18,833 bases of DNA, taken from positions 1 to 18,833 of the forward strand of contig JAEDJF010000019.1 in the NCBI GenBank assembly GCA_016296485.1, written 5' to 3'. Within the stretch, counting starts at the first letter, position 1. Every line of letters begins with the position of its first letter. Shown here piece by piece: positions 8,001 through 14,868 of this stretch. The notes below the pieces were generated by a model. That model searched no databases, had not been told where the DNA came from, and was given only the letters and a program-made list of their open reading frames with translations. The translations under genes were made by a program, and so were the position numbers. The DNA comes from Oscillospiraceae bacterium (GTDB lineage: Bacteria; Bacillota; Clostridia; Oscillospirales; Ruminococcaceae).

Positions 8001-8090
8001 CTCCCTGAAGCAAAGGCTGATGCCCTTGAGGGCGTTGACCGTTCCGTCGCCGGCGGGGTACTCCTTTTTTATGTTCCTGAGTTCTAACAT
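5070..8090 (-). CDS. MacB-like ABC transporter, fused ATPase and FtsX-type permease
   Basis: This 1006-aa protein joins an ABC ATPase to a permease. The ATPase (about 1-225) has Walker A GPSGCGKTT (38-46), Q90, signature MSGGQ (142-146), Walker B IILADE (162-167) and H198. One membrane helix (about 273-293) is followed by some 570 extracytoplasmic residues rich in Asp, Glu and Ser. Three further helices then form the FtsX-like core with SVQERTKEIGILRALGAS and PVVALRTE. MacB-type proteins are mechanotransmission machines driving substrate release or extrusion, not classical importers. I chose ATG 8090, 10 nt after AAGGA; an in-frame ATG at 8165 adds 25 residues that do not belong to the ABC fold. 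There is no partner binding protein or two-component system beside it, so the substrate (peptide, antibiotic or lipid) is unknown. The arrangement ABC-helix-ectodomain-three helices is directly visible. Confidence 0.9.
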   Translation of the reverse strand: MLELRNIKKEYPAGDGTVNALKGISLCFRESEFVSILGPSGCGKTTMLNIIGGLDQYTSGDLLINGRSTKDFKDRDWDAYRNHSVGFVFQSYNLIPHQTVLQNVELALSLSGVSKSERRKRAKEALEKVGLGNQLNKRPSEMSGGQMQRVAIARAIVNNPDIILADEPTGALDTETSIQVMDILKEISKDRLIVMVTHNPELAEKYSTRIIRVLDGVITGDSAPLSSEEIKAETERANEKRKNYEKAKKPSMSFFTSFGLSLKNLVSKKGRTALTSFAGSIGIIGIALIYAVSQGTTAYINAVQEDTLSSYPLTLESQSLDLSSLMESFIGAAESGGEHENDAVYQKAMIHDMVNALNSSETNDNDLKAFKAYLENELSDSSENETLKEAISGVQYSYDLDMLVYTENVDGEIIRSDSQKLLQELLAEHFGMSTASFLGSGDGSSSAGNLGALASMSPAGAQTLWQEMLPGDNGRLVSPMIENQYDLVYGSWPTEYDEIVLVLDENNEIDDMTLYALGLKSKEDIDAVMEAAIDGTKVEYEDESWSYEEICDMEFRVILNSSCYAYDENTGLYTDLRDTSAGLKYLYDNGVSLKVSGIVKPNADAVSTMLMGSIGYTNELTKYVIEESKKSAAISAQQEDPTTDIFTGLPFKDNGKNLSAEEKEADFRNYVAELSEAEKAGAYVKIKSIPSEEQVSAAVEQTVGPMTREDIETMMTDAITQQTGMSAEEIAEYTADMSDEDLFGMFRELVAEQFKAQYAAEVSAQMSAMSTAQLAGALEMELPGYTTEQCAEYYDAVLEFSETSYESNLRELGCVDLDDPSSISLYASSFENKDVIEDAIAAYNDTVDELQKISYTDYLGIMMSSITSIINAITYVLIAFVAVSLIVSSIMIGVITLISVQERTKEIGILRALGASKANVSGMFNAETAIIGFCSGAVGVIITYLLCIPINAILTSLTGINNLRAQLPVEVALVLVLISVLLTLISGIIPSRSAAKKDPVVALRTE

Positions 8091-8428
8091 TCGAGGGATT
8101 TCCTTTCTTGATATACTATAAATAGCGGTTAGCGGTAAAGCCGGGCAAAGCGGAAAGCGGCGCAAAAAGGGGAAACACGCCGCTTCCGAAAGCCCGCATC
8201 AAAAGAGATAAAAACAGAGAGCCATTTTTTGGCTTACTCAAATTTTATATTAAAAAAACTCACTGCAGTTAAACAGATTTAGAACTTTTTATGAATAATA
8301 AAAGACTTTTGTGACAATTTCGTGTTTTACGCGGCAAAACGGTTTTCGGGCGCTCTTGACTTTCCCCGCCCGAAGCAATAAACTATTATCATAATACGTC
8401 GAAAACCGCCGAAAGGGGATTTTCTGAA
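8091..8428. other. 338-base divergent intergenic region
   Basis: The left part, about 8110-8165, contains degenerate repeats of AGCGG/AAGCGG and a weak minus-strand promoter candidate for the ABC transporter (TTTACC at 8139-8134, 18 bases, TATATC at 8115-8110). A small hairpin AGCCA-TGGCT (8220-8233) lies in the AT-rich middle. The right part holds the promoter of the cysteine desulfidase gene. No gene or RNA motif was recognised. Confidence 0.4.
8356..8384 (+). promoter_or_regulatory. Promoter of the cysteine desulfidase gene
   Basis: TTGACT (8356-8361) and TAAACT (8379-8384) are separated by exactly 17 bases, predicting a start near 8391 and a leader of about 38 nt. Confidence 0.6.
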
Positions 8429-9715
8429 ATGCAGAAAACCGATCCGCGTTACCGCCACTTCATACAGATTTTACGGGAGGAACTTGTTCCCGCCATGGGC
8501 TGCACCGAGCCCATCGCCATAGCCTACGGCGCGGCGAAGGCAAGGGAAATTCTCGGGAAACTCCCGGATTCCGTTACAGTCGAAGCCAGCGGGAACATCA
8601 TAAAAAACGTAAAAAGCGTCGTCGTTCCCAACACCGGCGGGCTTAAAAGCATTGAAGCCGCCGCCGCGGCGGGAATCGTCGCCGGACGCGCCGAAAAAAT
8701 ACTTGAGGTAATAAGCGAGGTTTCAAAAGAGCAGAAAGCCGAAATAAAAAATTACCTCGAAACCCACGAAATAAAAGTGCTCCCGGCTTCGGGGGACACG
8801 GTGTTCGATATAATCATCACCCTCAAATCCGGGGAGGACAGCGTCCTCCTCCGGATTGCCGATTACCACACCAACATAGTCCGCATTGAGCACAACGGCG
8901 AGGTGCTCCTTTCCCACGGCGAAGTGAGCACGAGCACCAAAAGCGAGGGGCTCACGGACCGAAGCTGTCTCTCCGTCGAGGGCGCGGTGGACTTCGCCAC
9001 CACCTGCGATTTGGACGACGTGCGGGAGCTGGTGGAGCGCCAGATAGATTATAACTACGCCATAGCGGAGGAGGGACTCAAAAACGCCTGGGGCGCCAAT
9101 ATCGCCGGGGTTCTCCGTGAGAACTACGGCGACGACATAAAGGTGCGCGCCCGCTATATGGCGGCGGCGGGCTCCGACGCCCGGATGAGCGGCTGCGAAA
9201 TGCCCGTAATAATCGTTTCCGGAAGCGGAAACCAAGGGATAACCGCCTCCGTCCCGGTGGTGGAGTACGCAAAGGAGCTGGGAAAGAGCCGGGACGAGAC
9301 CGTAAGGGCGGTTCTCCTTTCGGACCTTCTTACGATACATCTTAAAACCGGAATCGGGCGGCTTTCCGCCTATTGCGGCGCTGTGAGCGCCGGCTGCGGC
9401 GCGGGCGCCGCCATCGCCTATCTTAACGGCGGCGGTTTTAAAGAGGTGGCGCACACCCTTGTGAACTCCCTTGCGATAATTTCCGGAATGATCTGCGACG
9501 GGGCGAAGCCCTCCTGCGCCGCGAAAATCGCTGCGGCGGTGGACGCCGGAATCCTCGGCTGGAATATGTATAAATCCGGTCGTCAGTTCCGGGGCGGCGA
9601 AGGAATCGTCACCAAGGGCGTCGAAGCAACCATCGACAACGTGGGTCGCCTCGGGCGCCTCGGAATGAGGGAGACGGACCGGGAAATAATCAAAATAATG
9701 ACGGGCTGTAAATGA
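8429..9715 (+). CDS. UPF0597 family protein, probable Fe-S L-cysteine desulfidase (YhaM/CyuA-like)
   Basis: Members of this family (E. coli YhaM/CyuA, methanogen CdsB) are related to the alpha subunit of iron-sulfur L-serine dehydratase. The characterised ones split L-cysteine to pyruvate, ammonia and sulfide. The 428 residues show the family hallmarks: an early PAMGCTEPIAIAYG with C25, the catalytic or metal-site cysteine of this family; GSGNQGITASVPV near 265-277; YCGAVSAGCGAG (C316, C323); and ICDGAKPSCAAK (C356, C363), the likely [4Fe-4S] ligands. Length is normal and no signal peptide is seen, so it is cytoplasmic. ATG 8429 follows AAAGGGG at 10 nt. It is transcribed alone from its own promoter and ends at a strong hairpin. 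Serine or another beta-substituted amino acid could be the real substrate, because many relatives are labelled serine dehydratase alpha subunit without proof. Confidence 0.85.
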   Translation: MQKTDPRYRHFIQILREELVPAMGCTEPIAIAYGAAKAREILGKLPDSVTVEASGNIIKNVKSVVVPNTGGLKSIEAAAAAGIVAGRAEKILEVISEVSKEQKAEIKNYLETHEIKVLPASGDTVFDIIITLKSGEDSVLLRIADYHTNIVRIEHNGEVLLSHGEVSTSTKSEGLTDRSCLSVEGAVDFATTCDLDDVRELVERQIDYNYAIAEEGLKNAWGANIAGVLRENYGDDIKVRARYMAAAGSDARMSGCEMPVIIVSGSGNQGITASVPVVEYAKELGKSRDETVRAVLLSDLLTIHLKTGIGRLSAYCGAVSAGCGAGAAIAYLNGGGFKEVAHTLVNSLAIISGMICDGAKPSCAAKIAAAVDAGILGWNMYKSGRQFRGGEGIVTKGVEATIDNVGRLGRLGMRETDREIIKIMTGCK

Positions 9716-9726
9716 AGCCAATGCGG

Positions 9727-9769
9727 AAAAAAGACCGCCTTCCATCGGAAGGCGGTCTTTTTGTTTTTT
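9727..9769. terminator. Shared bidirectional terminator
   Basis: A perfect GC-rich 11-bp stem (9733-9743 with 9747-9757) closes a 3-base loop and is flanked by six A on the left and five T on the right. It can stop transcription of the desulfidase gene on plus and the hydrogenase operon on minus. Confidence 0.9.
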
Positions 9770-9776
9770 AAACGAA

Positions 9777-11546
9777 TCAGTCTCTGAAGGGTTCGCGTCC
9801 GGCATAGGTGGTGTGGAGAAGCTCGTGAGCCTTGTGGGAGTTGGGCTCGCCGAGGAACTCTTTGTAAAGCTGCTGGATCTGGGTGTTGTTGTGGGACTGA
9901 CGGAGGGTGTTGCGCTGGTCCTCGGAATAGAGGGCGGCGGCACGTTTTTGCATATAGGTGTCAAGAATATCGGGGTCCTCGTTGGGAAGGAACACGGGAC
10001 GGACGTAAGGCTGGCCGCCGCCGTTGATGCAGCCGCCGGGGCAGCCCATTATCTCGATGAACTGGTATTTGCTCTTGCCTTCTCTTATTTCGTCCATAAG
10101 GACTCTCGCATTCTTCATTCCGTGGGCGACGGCGACGTTAATTATCTGACCGCCAATTTCGATGGAGGCCTCTTTGATTCCGTCGAAGCCGCGGACGGAG
10201 GTGAAGGCGATGGCGCCGTGCTCTTTGCCGGTAAGAATATAGTAAACGGTACGGAGAGCCGCCTCCATAACGCCGCCGGTGACGCCGAAGATGACGCCTG
10301 CGCCGGAAGCTTCGCCCATAATATCCTGGTCAAAGTCCTCGTCCGGGAGTTTGTTGAAAACAATACCGGAGCGCTTGATCATATCGCCGAGCTCGCGGGT
10401 GGTGAGAACAGCGTCCACGTCCTTAAGACCGTCCTTGTTGACGAGCTGGGGACGCTCTTTCTCGAATTTCTTGGCGGTGCAGGGCATGATGGAAACGACG
10501 AAAATGTCCTTGGGGTCAATACCGTGTTTTTCGGCGTAGTAGGATTTGAGGATTGCGCCCTGCATCTGGTGGGGAGATTTGCAGGAGGAGAGATGCTCAA
10601 GCTGGTCGGCATAATAGGTCTCGCAGAAGTTGATCCAGCCGGGAGAGCAGGAGGTAATCATCGGAAGAGCGCCGCCGTTTTTCATTCTGTTGAGAAGCTC
10701 GGTGCCCTCCTCCATGATGGTGAGGTCTGCGCCAAAGTCGGTGTCATAGACCTTCTCGAAGCCGAGGCGGCGGAGCGCCGCGACCATTTTTCCGGTGACG
10801 GGGGTTCCTATCTTCATTCCGAATTCCTCGCCGAGGGCGGCGCGGACTGCGGGAGCGGTCTGGACTATAACGTGGCGACCGAGAGCCATTGCCTCGTCCA
10901 CCTTGTCAATTTCGGATTTGAGCATCAGCGCGCCGGTGGGGCAAACGCTTACGCACTGTCCGCAGAGGATACAGGGGGATTTGCTGAAAGGACGGTTTCC
11001 GGCAGGACCGACGACGGCGTTGAAGCCGCGGTTCTCGAAGCCGAGAACGCCGAGCCCGTGGGCGTTTTTGCATCTTGCGACGCAGCGTCCGCAGAGGATA
11101 CATTTGCTGGTGTCGCGGACTATGGACGGGTTGAGCTCGTCAACGGTGACGGGGGTCTTTTCGCCCTGGAACATTCCGGGTCTTGCGCCGGTGAGTTTCG
11201 CGACGTGGAGAAGCTCACAGCGGCCGTTTTTGTCACACTGCTGGCAGTCAACGGAGTGGTTGGAGAGAAGAAGCTCCACGGAGGTGCGGCGGGCCGCCGC
11301 AGCTTTCGGAGAGGAGATGCTGATTTCCATGCCCTCGGAAACCGGGTGTACGCAGGAAGCCACGAGGCTTCTCATTCCCTTTACCTCAACGAGGCAAACG
11401 CGGCAGGAGCCCTGGTTGCATTCGCCGTGATTAAAGTCGCAAAGAGAGGGAATCTCGTAGCCGCAGTTTCTTGCGGCGTCAATAATGGTAAGTCCCTCAT
11501 CGACCTGATAGGGCTTGCCTTCGATTTTAATATTAATTTTGCTCAT
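9777..11546 (-). CDS. hydA: [FeFe]-hydrogenase catalytic subunit (HydA/HndD type)
   Basis: This 589-aa subunit makes or oxidises H2 at an H-cluster. The domains in order are: an N-terminal [2Fe-2S] domain (C36, C48, C51, C65), a His-ligated [4Fe-4S] (H97, C101, C104, C110), two ferredoxin clusters (C149/152/155/159 and C192/195/198/202), and the H-cluster domain with L1 TSCSPGW (298-304), L2 MPCTAKKFE (354-362) and L3 EIMGCPGGCINGGGQP (C502, C506). A small-subunit-like tail follows, ending in ELLHTTYAG. This is the modular M3 architecture. L1 has Ser where clostridial CpI has a second Cys, while SSCKSP (C322) has an extra Cys. The start is ATG 11546 with GGGAGGT upstream, 16 nt after hydB. 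With hydB and hydC it should couple H2 to NADH and ferredoxin. The maturases HydEFG are not in the window. Confidence 0.95.
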   Translation of the reverse strand: MSKINIKIEGKPYQVDEGLTIIDAARNCGYEIPSLCDFNHGECNQGSCRVCLVEVKGMRSLVASCVHPVSEGMEISISSPKAAAARRTSVELLLSNHSVDCQQCDKNGRCELLHVAKLTGARPGMFQGEKTPVTVDELNPSIVRDTSKCILCGRCVARCKNAHGLGVLGFENRGFNAVVGPAGNRPFSKSPCILCGQCVSVCPTGALMLKSEIDKVDEAMALGRHVIVQTAPAVRAALGEEFGMKIGTPVTGKMVAALRRLGFEKVYDTDFGADLTIMEEGTELLNRMKNGGALPMITSCSPGWINFCETYYADQLEHLSSCKSPHQMQGAILKSYYAEKHGIDPKDIFVVSIMPCTAKKFEKERPQLVNKDGLKDVDAVLTTRELGDMIKRSGIVFNKLPDEDFDQDIMGEASGAGVIFGVTGGVMEAALRTVYYILTGKEHGAIAFTSVRGFDGIKEASIEIGGQIINVAVAHGMKNARVLMDEIREGKSKYQFIEIMGCPGGCINGGGQPYVRPVFLPNEDPDILDTYMQKRAAALYSEDQRNTLRQSHNNTQIQQLYKEFLGEPNSHKAHELLHTTYAGREPFRD

Positions 11547-11562
11547 TCTTTTGACCTCCCTA

Positions 11563-13428
11563 TCATACTTTTTCTACTGCGCCGAACTTGCAGGACGCCA
11601 TGCACATTCCGCATTTTATGCACTTATCCTGGTCGATGACGAAAGCGGTCTTGCCGACCTCGCCGGAAATGGCGTTGACGGGGCATTTCCTCGAGCAAAG
11701 GCTGCATTTCTTACATTTGTCCTCGTTGATTTTGTACTGCATAAGGTTTTTGCAGACCTTTGCGGGACATTTTTTGTCCTGAATATGGGCGATATATTCG
11801 TCATAGAAGTTGGCGATGGTGGAGATAACGGGGTTCGCCGCCGTCTGGCCGAGGGAGCAGAGGGAGTTCGTCTGGCAGGCGTTGCCGATGGTCTCGAGCT
11901 CTTCGAAGTCCTTCATGGTGGCGTTTCCGAGGGTTATCTTGGTGAGTATCTCAAGCATACGCTTGGTGCCTATGCGGCAGGGGGTACATTTTCCGCAGGA
12001 TTCGTCGCGGATAAATTCCATATAGAATTTAGCGACGTCGACCATGCAGTTGTCCTCGTCCATTACGATTGCGCCGCCGGAGCCCATCATGGAGCCGAGG
12101 GATACGAGGTTGTCAAAGTCGATTTTTACGTCAAGCTCCGCCTCGGTAAGGCAGCCGCCGGAGGGACCGCCGGTCTGGATAGCTTTGAATTTCTTGCCGT
12201 TCGGAATACCGCCGCCGATGTCGTAAACGAGCTCGCGCATGGTGGTTCCCATAGGAATTTCCACAAGACCTACGTTGTTTACTTTTCCGCCGAGGGCGAA
12301 AACCTTGGTGCCCTTGGAACCGGCAGTGCCGTATTTGGTGAATTCCTCGACGCCTTCACGCATTATGTAGGGAACGGTGGCAAGGGTTTCGACGTTGTTT
12401 ACGATGCTGGGTTTATCCCAAAGACCTTTGACCGCCGGGAACGGAGGACGGGGTCTCGGCATTCCGCGCATACCCTGAATGGAGTGGATAAGGGCGGTCT
12501 CCTCGCCGCAGACGAAAGCGCCGGCGCCGAGGCGGACGCTCGCACGGAAGGAGAAGCCGCTTCCGAGAATGTTGTCGCCGAGAAGTCCTTCCTCCTCAGC
12601 CATTTTGATGGCTTTGCGAAGGCGCATTACGGCAGTGGGGTACTCGGCGCGGACGTAGAAATAACCCTCGGAGGCGCCGATGGCGTAGCCCGCGATGGTC
12701 ATACCTTCGATTACGGAGAGGGGGTTGTCCTCAAGGACGGAACGGTCCATAAACGCGCCGGGGTCGCCCTCGTCGCCGTTGCAGATGACGTATTTCTCGT
12801 CGCTGTCCTGGTTGTAGGCGAACTGCCATTTGCGACCGGTGGGGAAGCCGCCGCCGCCGCGTCCGCGAAGACCGGAGGCGAGGATGTCGTTGATGACCTC
12901 CTGGCGGTCCTTCGCAAGGGCGTTGGCAAGTCCCTGGTAAGCGCCGCAGCCGAGGGCTTCGTCAAAGCTTTCGGGATTGATTACGCCGCAGCCGTGAAGG
13001 GCGATTCTCTTTTGTTTTTTATAGAAAGGAATATTTTCCTGTTTGGCGATTTTTTCGCCGGTTGTGGGGTCAACGTAAAGGAGTCTTTCGACGATTTCGC
13101 CGCCGAGAACGTCCTTTTCGATGATTTCCTCAATGTCTTCGGGCTTTACAAGGCGGTAAAGCACGTCTTCGGGATAGATGCGGATGAAGGGTCCCTGGGA
13201 GCAAAGACCGAAGCAGCCGACCTTGCGGACTGCAACCTTGTCGCCGATATTCTTTTCGGCGATGATGCGGTTGCATTCCTCCTCGAGCTTCATTGCGCCG
13301 GAGGCGACGCAGCCGCCGCCGCCGCAGATCATAAGATAGGTTTTGCCGTCGGAGCCGTTAAACTTGGAGTCAAGGAGCTCTTTACAGACGGCGGCTCTCG
13401 CCTTGAGTTCGTCAACTGTTCTAATCAT
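11563..13428 (-). CDS. hydB: Hydrogenase NuoF-like flavin subunit (HydB/HndC type)
   Basis: This 621-aa subunit is the NADH- and FMN-binding electron hub of the trimeric hydrogenase. An N-terminal thioredoxin-like [2Fe-2S] domain (C35, C40, C72, C76) resembles HndB and is fused here. It is followed by the FMN motif GRGGGGFPTGRKW (189-201), the acidic GDEGDPGAF (218-226), an SLBB-like part, a NuoF [4Fe-4S] (C478, C481, C484, C524), a CPAKVC linker (554-559), and a C-terminal 2x[4Fe-4S] ferredoxin (C572/575/578/582 and C603/606/609/613). In characterised HydABC enzymes this subunit performs flavin-based bifurcation between NAD and ferredoxin; that activity here is inferred from the architecture. 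Its ATG overlaps the hydC stop as ATGA, so translation is probably coupled. Confidence 0.95.
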   Translation of the reverse strand: MIRTVDELKARAAVCKELLDSKFNGSDGKTYLMICGGGGCVASGAMKLEEECNRIIAEKNIGDKVAVRKVGCFGLCSQGPFIRIYPEDVLYRLVKPEDIEEIIEKDVLGGEIVERLLYVDPTTGEKIAKQENIPFYKKQKRIALHGCGVINPESFDEALGCGAYQGLANALAKDRQEVINDILASGLRGRGGGGFPTGRKWQFAYNQDSDEKYVICNGDEGDPGAFMDRSVLEDNPLSVIEGMTIAGYAIGASEGYFYVRAEYPTAVMRLRKAIKMAEEEGLLGDNILGSGFSFRASVRLGAGAFVCGEETALIHSIQGMRGMPRPRPPFPAVKGLWDKPSIVNNVETLATVPYIMREGVEEFTKYGTAGSKGTKVFALGGKVNNVGLVEIPMGTTMRELVYDIGGGIPNGKKFKAIQTGGPSGGCLTEAELDVKIDFDNLVSLGSMMGSGGAIVMDEDNCMVDVAKFYMEFIRDESCGKCTPCRIGTKRMLEILTKITLGNATMKDFEELETIGNACQTNSLCSLGQTAANPVISTIANFYDEYIAHIQDKKCPAKVCKNLMQYKINEDKCKKCSLCSRKCPVNAISGEVGKTAFVIDQDKCIKCGMCMASCKFGAVEKV

Positions 13429-13916
13429 GCTTCAGCACCTCCGAGAGCTCTGTATTCTTCCACGATTTTCGGGACGTCGCTGACCGCGACGTGGGGGTAA
13501 ATTTTCCCGTTGATGGTGACGGCGGGAGCAATGGCGCAGGCGCCTATGCAGCGAAGGGCGTCAATTGTAAAAAGACCGTCCTCGGTGGTCTCGCCGGGTT
13601 TGATTCCGAGAATTTCGGAGAATTTATCGACAACCTGCTGGGCGCCCTTGACGTAACAGGCGGTTCCGAGGCAGCAGCCGATAACGTATTTTCCGTTGGG
13701 CTTGAGGGAGAAGAAGGAGTAGAAGGTGACGACGCCGTAAATTTCCGCAACGGAAATTCCGGTCCTTTCGGAAACTATCTCCTGTACTTCAAGGGGTATG
13801 TAGCCGTACTCTTTTTGAATGTCGCTGAGAATCATTATCAGCGGGGTTTTTTCGGAAACGTATCTGTCGCAAATCTCGTTTATCTTTGCGACAGCTGCTT
13901 CGCTTAAATGTGCCAT
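13425..13916 (-). CDS. hydC: Hydrogenase NuoE-like [2Fe-2S] subunit (HydC/HndA type)
   Basis: This 163-aa thioredoxin-like ferredoxin is the small electron-transfer subunit of the NAD-linked hydrogenase. The [2Fe-2S] ligands are C82 and C87 (CLGTAC) and C123 and C127 (CIGAC), in the standard C-x4-C / C-x3-C arrangement. The N-terminal helical part with GYIPLEVQ and GVVTFYSFF is typical of NuoE. Length is normal for the family. The start ATG 13916 lies 8 nt after GGAGG. It is the first gene of hydC-hydB-hydA and overlaps hydB by 4 nt. The upstream leader carries two similar inverted repeats, so control of the whole operon probably acts there. Confidence 0.95.
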   Translation of the reverse strand: MAHLSEAAVAKINEICDRYVSEKTPLIMILSDIQKEYGYIPLEVQEIVSERTGISVAEIYGVVTFYSFFSLKPNGKYVIGCCLGTACYVKGAQQVVDKFSEILGIKPGETTEDGLFTIDALRCIGACAIAPAVTINGKIYPHVAVSDVPKIVEEYRALGGAEA

Positions 13917-13949
13917 GTTTACGTCCTCCTGTTTAGTATTTTAGGCAGA

Positions 13950-13997
13950 GACAAAAGGCTTTTTGTCGGTTCGTGCTGAAGATAAAAGTTTTTTGTC
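13950..13997 (-). repeat. Two similar inverted repeats in the hyd leader
   Basis: GACAAAA-GGCT-TTTTGTC (13950-13967) is a perfect 7-bp dyad around 4 bases. GATAAAA-GTT-TTTTGTC (13981-13997) is nearly the same dyad around 3 bases. Centres are about 30 bp apart, or three helical turns. Both lie between the predicted transcription start and the hydC ribosome binding site. They could be tandem operators or small leader hairpins. Confidence 0.55.
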
Positions 13998-14006
13998 ATG
14001 ACTCAA

Positions 14007-14035
14007 ATTATATATTTAAAAAAAGCAAAAGTAAA
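14007..14035 (-). promoter_or_regulatory. Promoter of the hydCBA operon
   Basis: On minus, TTTACT (14035-14030), 17 bases, then a perfect TATAAT (14012-14007). The predicted start is near 14000, giving an 84-nt leader that contains both inverted repeats. Confidence 0.55.
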
Positions 14036-14082
14036 TAGCTTTGAGAAAACTTTGTTAAAAAAATAACTGTAATTTGCAAAAG

Positions 14083-14120
14083 AAAAAAGTTCGCGGCTCA
14101 AAAAGAGTCGGGACTTTTTT
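14083..14120 (-). terminator. Terminator of the 14209-15162 gene pair
   Basis: AAGTTCGCGGCTC pairs with GAGTCGGGACTT around AAAAA, with G-T pairs and one bulge. The A-run on the left gives a T-run for minus-strand transcription; a T-run also follows on plus. It separates the gene pair from the hyd promoter. Confidence 0.6.
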
Positions 14121-14208
14121 GTAGCTTTGTGTAAGGCTTTGCATTTCCAATAAAAATTTTGTTGAATTTACCTATGAAAAAATTAATGATTTAACGAAAT
14201 TTTGGGAA

Positions 14209-14850
14209 TTATTCCCCTTTAACCAGCTTTTCAACGAGTCTTTTGTTGTTGCCGACGGTTTTCTGTATCCGGAACCAATAGCCCTTGTCCTCCGGGAAGG
14301 TGTCGCCGTTCCAGTCCGCGCCGGAAATGAACCTGTCGGCGGAGCCCTCATAGACCGTGAATTTTTCAAGGTTTGACGCAAGGCTCTTGATGGAGCAGAA
14401 TTTGTTCTTTTCGAGGAAAGGGAGAAAAACGAATTTTTTGATGAAATTCACGGAAAATTCCACGCAGGTAAAGGAGTTTTTTATCTTCACCTTTTTCTTA
14501 AAGGGGAAAAGCGCTGCGGAAAACATATTGTAAACAAGGTCGTCCGCGTTGCGCTCAAGGGTCTCTATGTATTCCTTTGCCTTTTCCCAGCGCTTTTCCG
14601 TCACCGGGAGGGCGCAGACCTTTATTAGAGCGGTCTTTCCGTCGTTCCGGTAACGAAGAATGGATTCCCGGACGAAGCCGCCGTAAAAAGGGGCGTTCTT
14701 GTAGTGGCGGGCGTAGGAATAGAGCGTCTTTACCTCCGGGTCAAGGGAGACTGAAACGTGGTTATACGGGTAACGGGTCACCGCCCGGATAAAGGTGCCG
14801 GTTTTATAGGGAGTTGAGGTGAAAACAACGTATATATATCTTTTCGGCAT
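14209..14850 (-). CDS. Uncharacterised protein, possible permuted papain/NlpC-P60-like fold
   Basis: I do not recognise a named family for these 213 residues. The pattern suggests a circularly permuted papain-like hydrolase of the YiiX/LRAT kind: a histidine early in YNHVSVSLD (H31) within a beta-rich start (YIYVVFTSTP), and a cysteine late at the start of a helix in SFTCVEFSVNFI (C129, with E131). In permuted enzymes His precedes Cys, as seen here. Such proteins act on amide or ester bonds in peptides or lipids. No signal peptide is seen, so action would be intracellular. The start is ATG 14850, 5 nt after GGAGG. It follows the 97-aa gene by 18 nt and is surely co-transcribed with it. The fold is inference from motif order and spacing only. 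Confidence 0.6.
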   Translation of the reverse strand: MPKRYIYVVFTSTPYKTGTFIRAVTRYPYNHVSVSLDPEVKTLYSYARHYKNAPFYGGFVRESILRYRNDGKTALIKVCALPVTEKRWEKAKEYIETLERNADDLVYNMFSAALFPFKKKVKIKNSFTCVEFSVNFIKKFVFLPFLEKNKFCSIKSLASNLEKFTVYEGSADRFISGADWNGDTFPEDKGYWFRIQKTVGNNKRLVEKLVKGE

Positions 14851-14868
14851 TTTTGCCTCCGCATTTTG

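Noticed and set aside
8091..8165. ATG 8165 as start of the MacB-like transporter
   Set aside because: The extra 25 residues do not resemble an ABC N-terminus, and an AAGGA site precedes ATG 8090.
8220..8233. Small hairpin AGCCA-TGGCT in the intergenic region
   Set aside because: The stem is only 5 bp; it is too weak to call a terminator or an RNA element.
8723..9964. Minus-strand open frame of 413 codons across the desulfidase gene and terminator
   Set aside because: It crosses a strong terminator and shows low-complexity Pro/Ser/Thr sequence with no domain. The plus-strand protein is clearly real.
9813..13500. Very long plus-strand open frames of 608 and 661 codons opposite hydA, hydB and hydC
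   Set aside because: They are antisense to three proteins with complete, unmistakable motifs, have no recognisable domains of their own, are rich in Ala, Gly, Val and Asp, and lack ribosome sites. Codon bias of the real genes keeps the frame open.
14052..14069. Possible Rex operator upstream of the hyd promoter
   Set aside because: One half (TTGTTAA) is perfect but the other (ATAACTG) matches only four of seven bases, and the site is upstream of the predicted -35. AT-rich sequence gives such half sites by chance.
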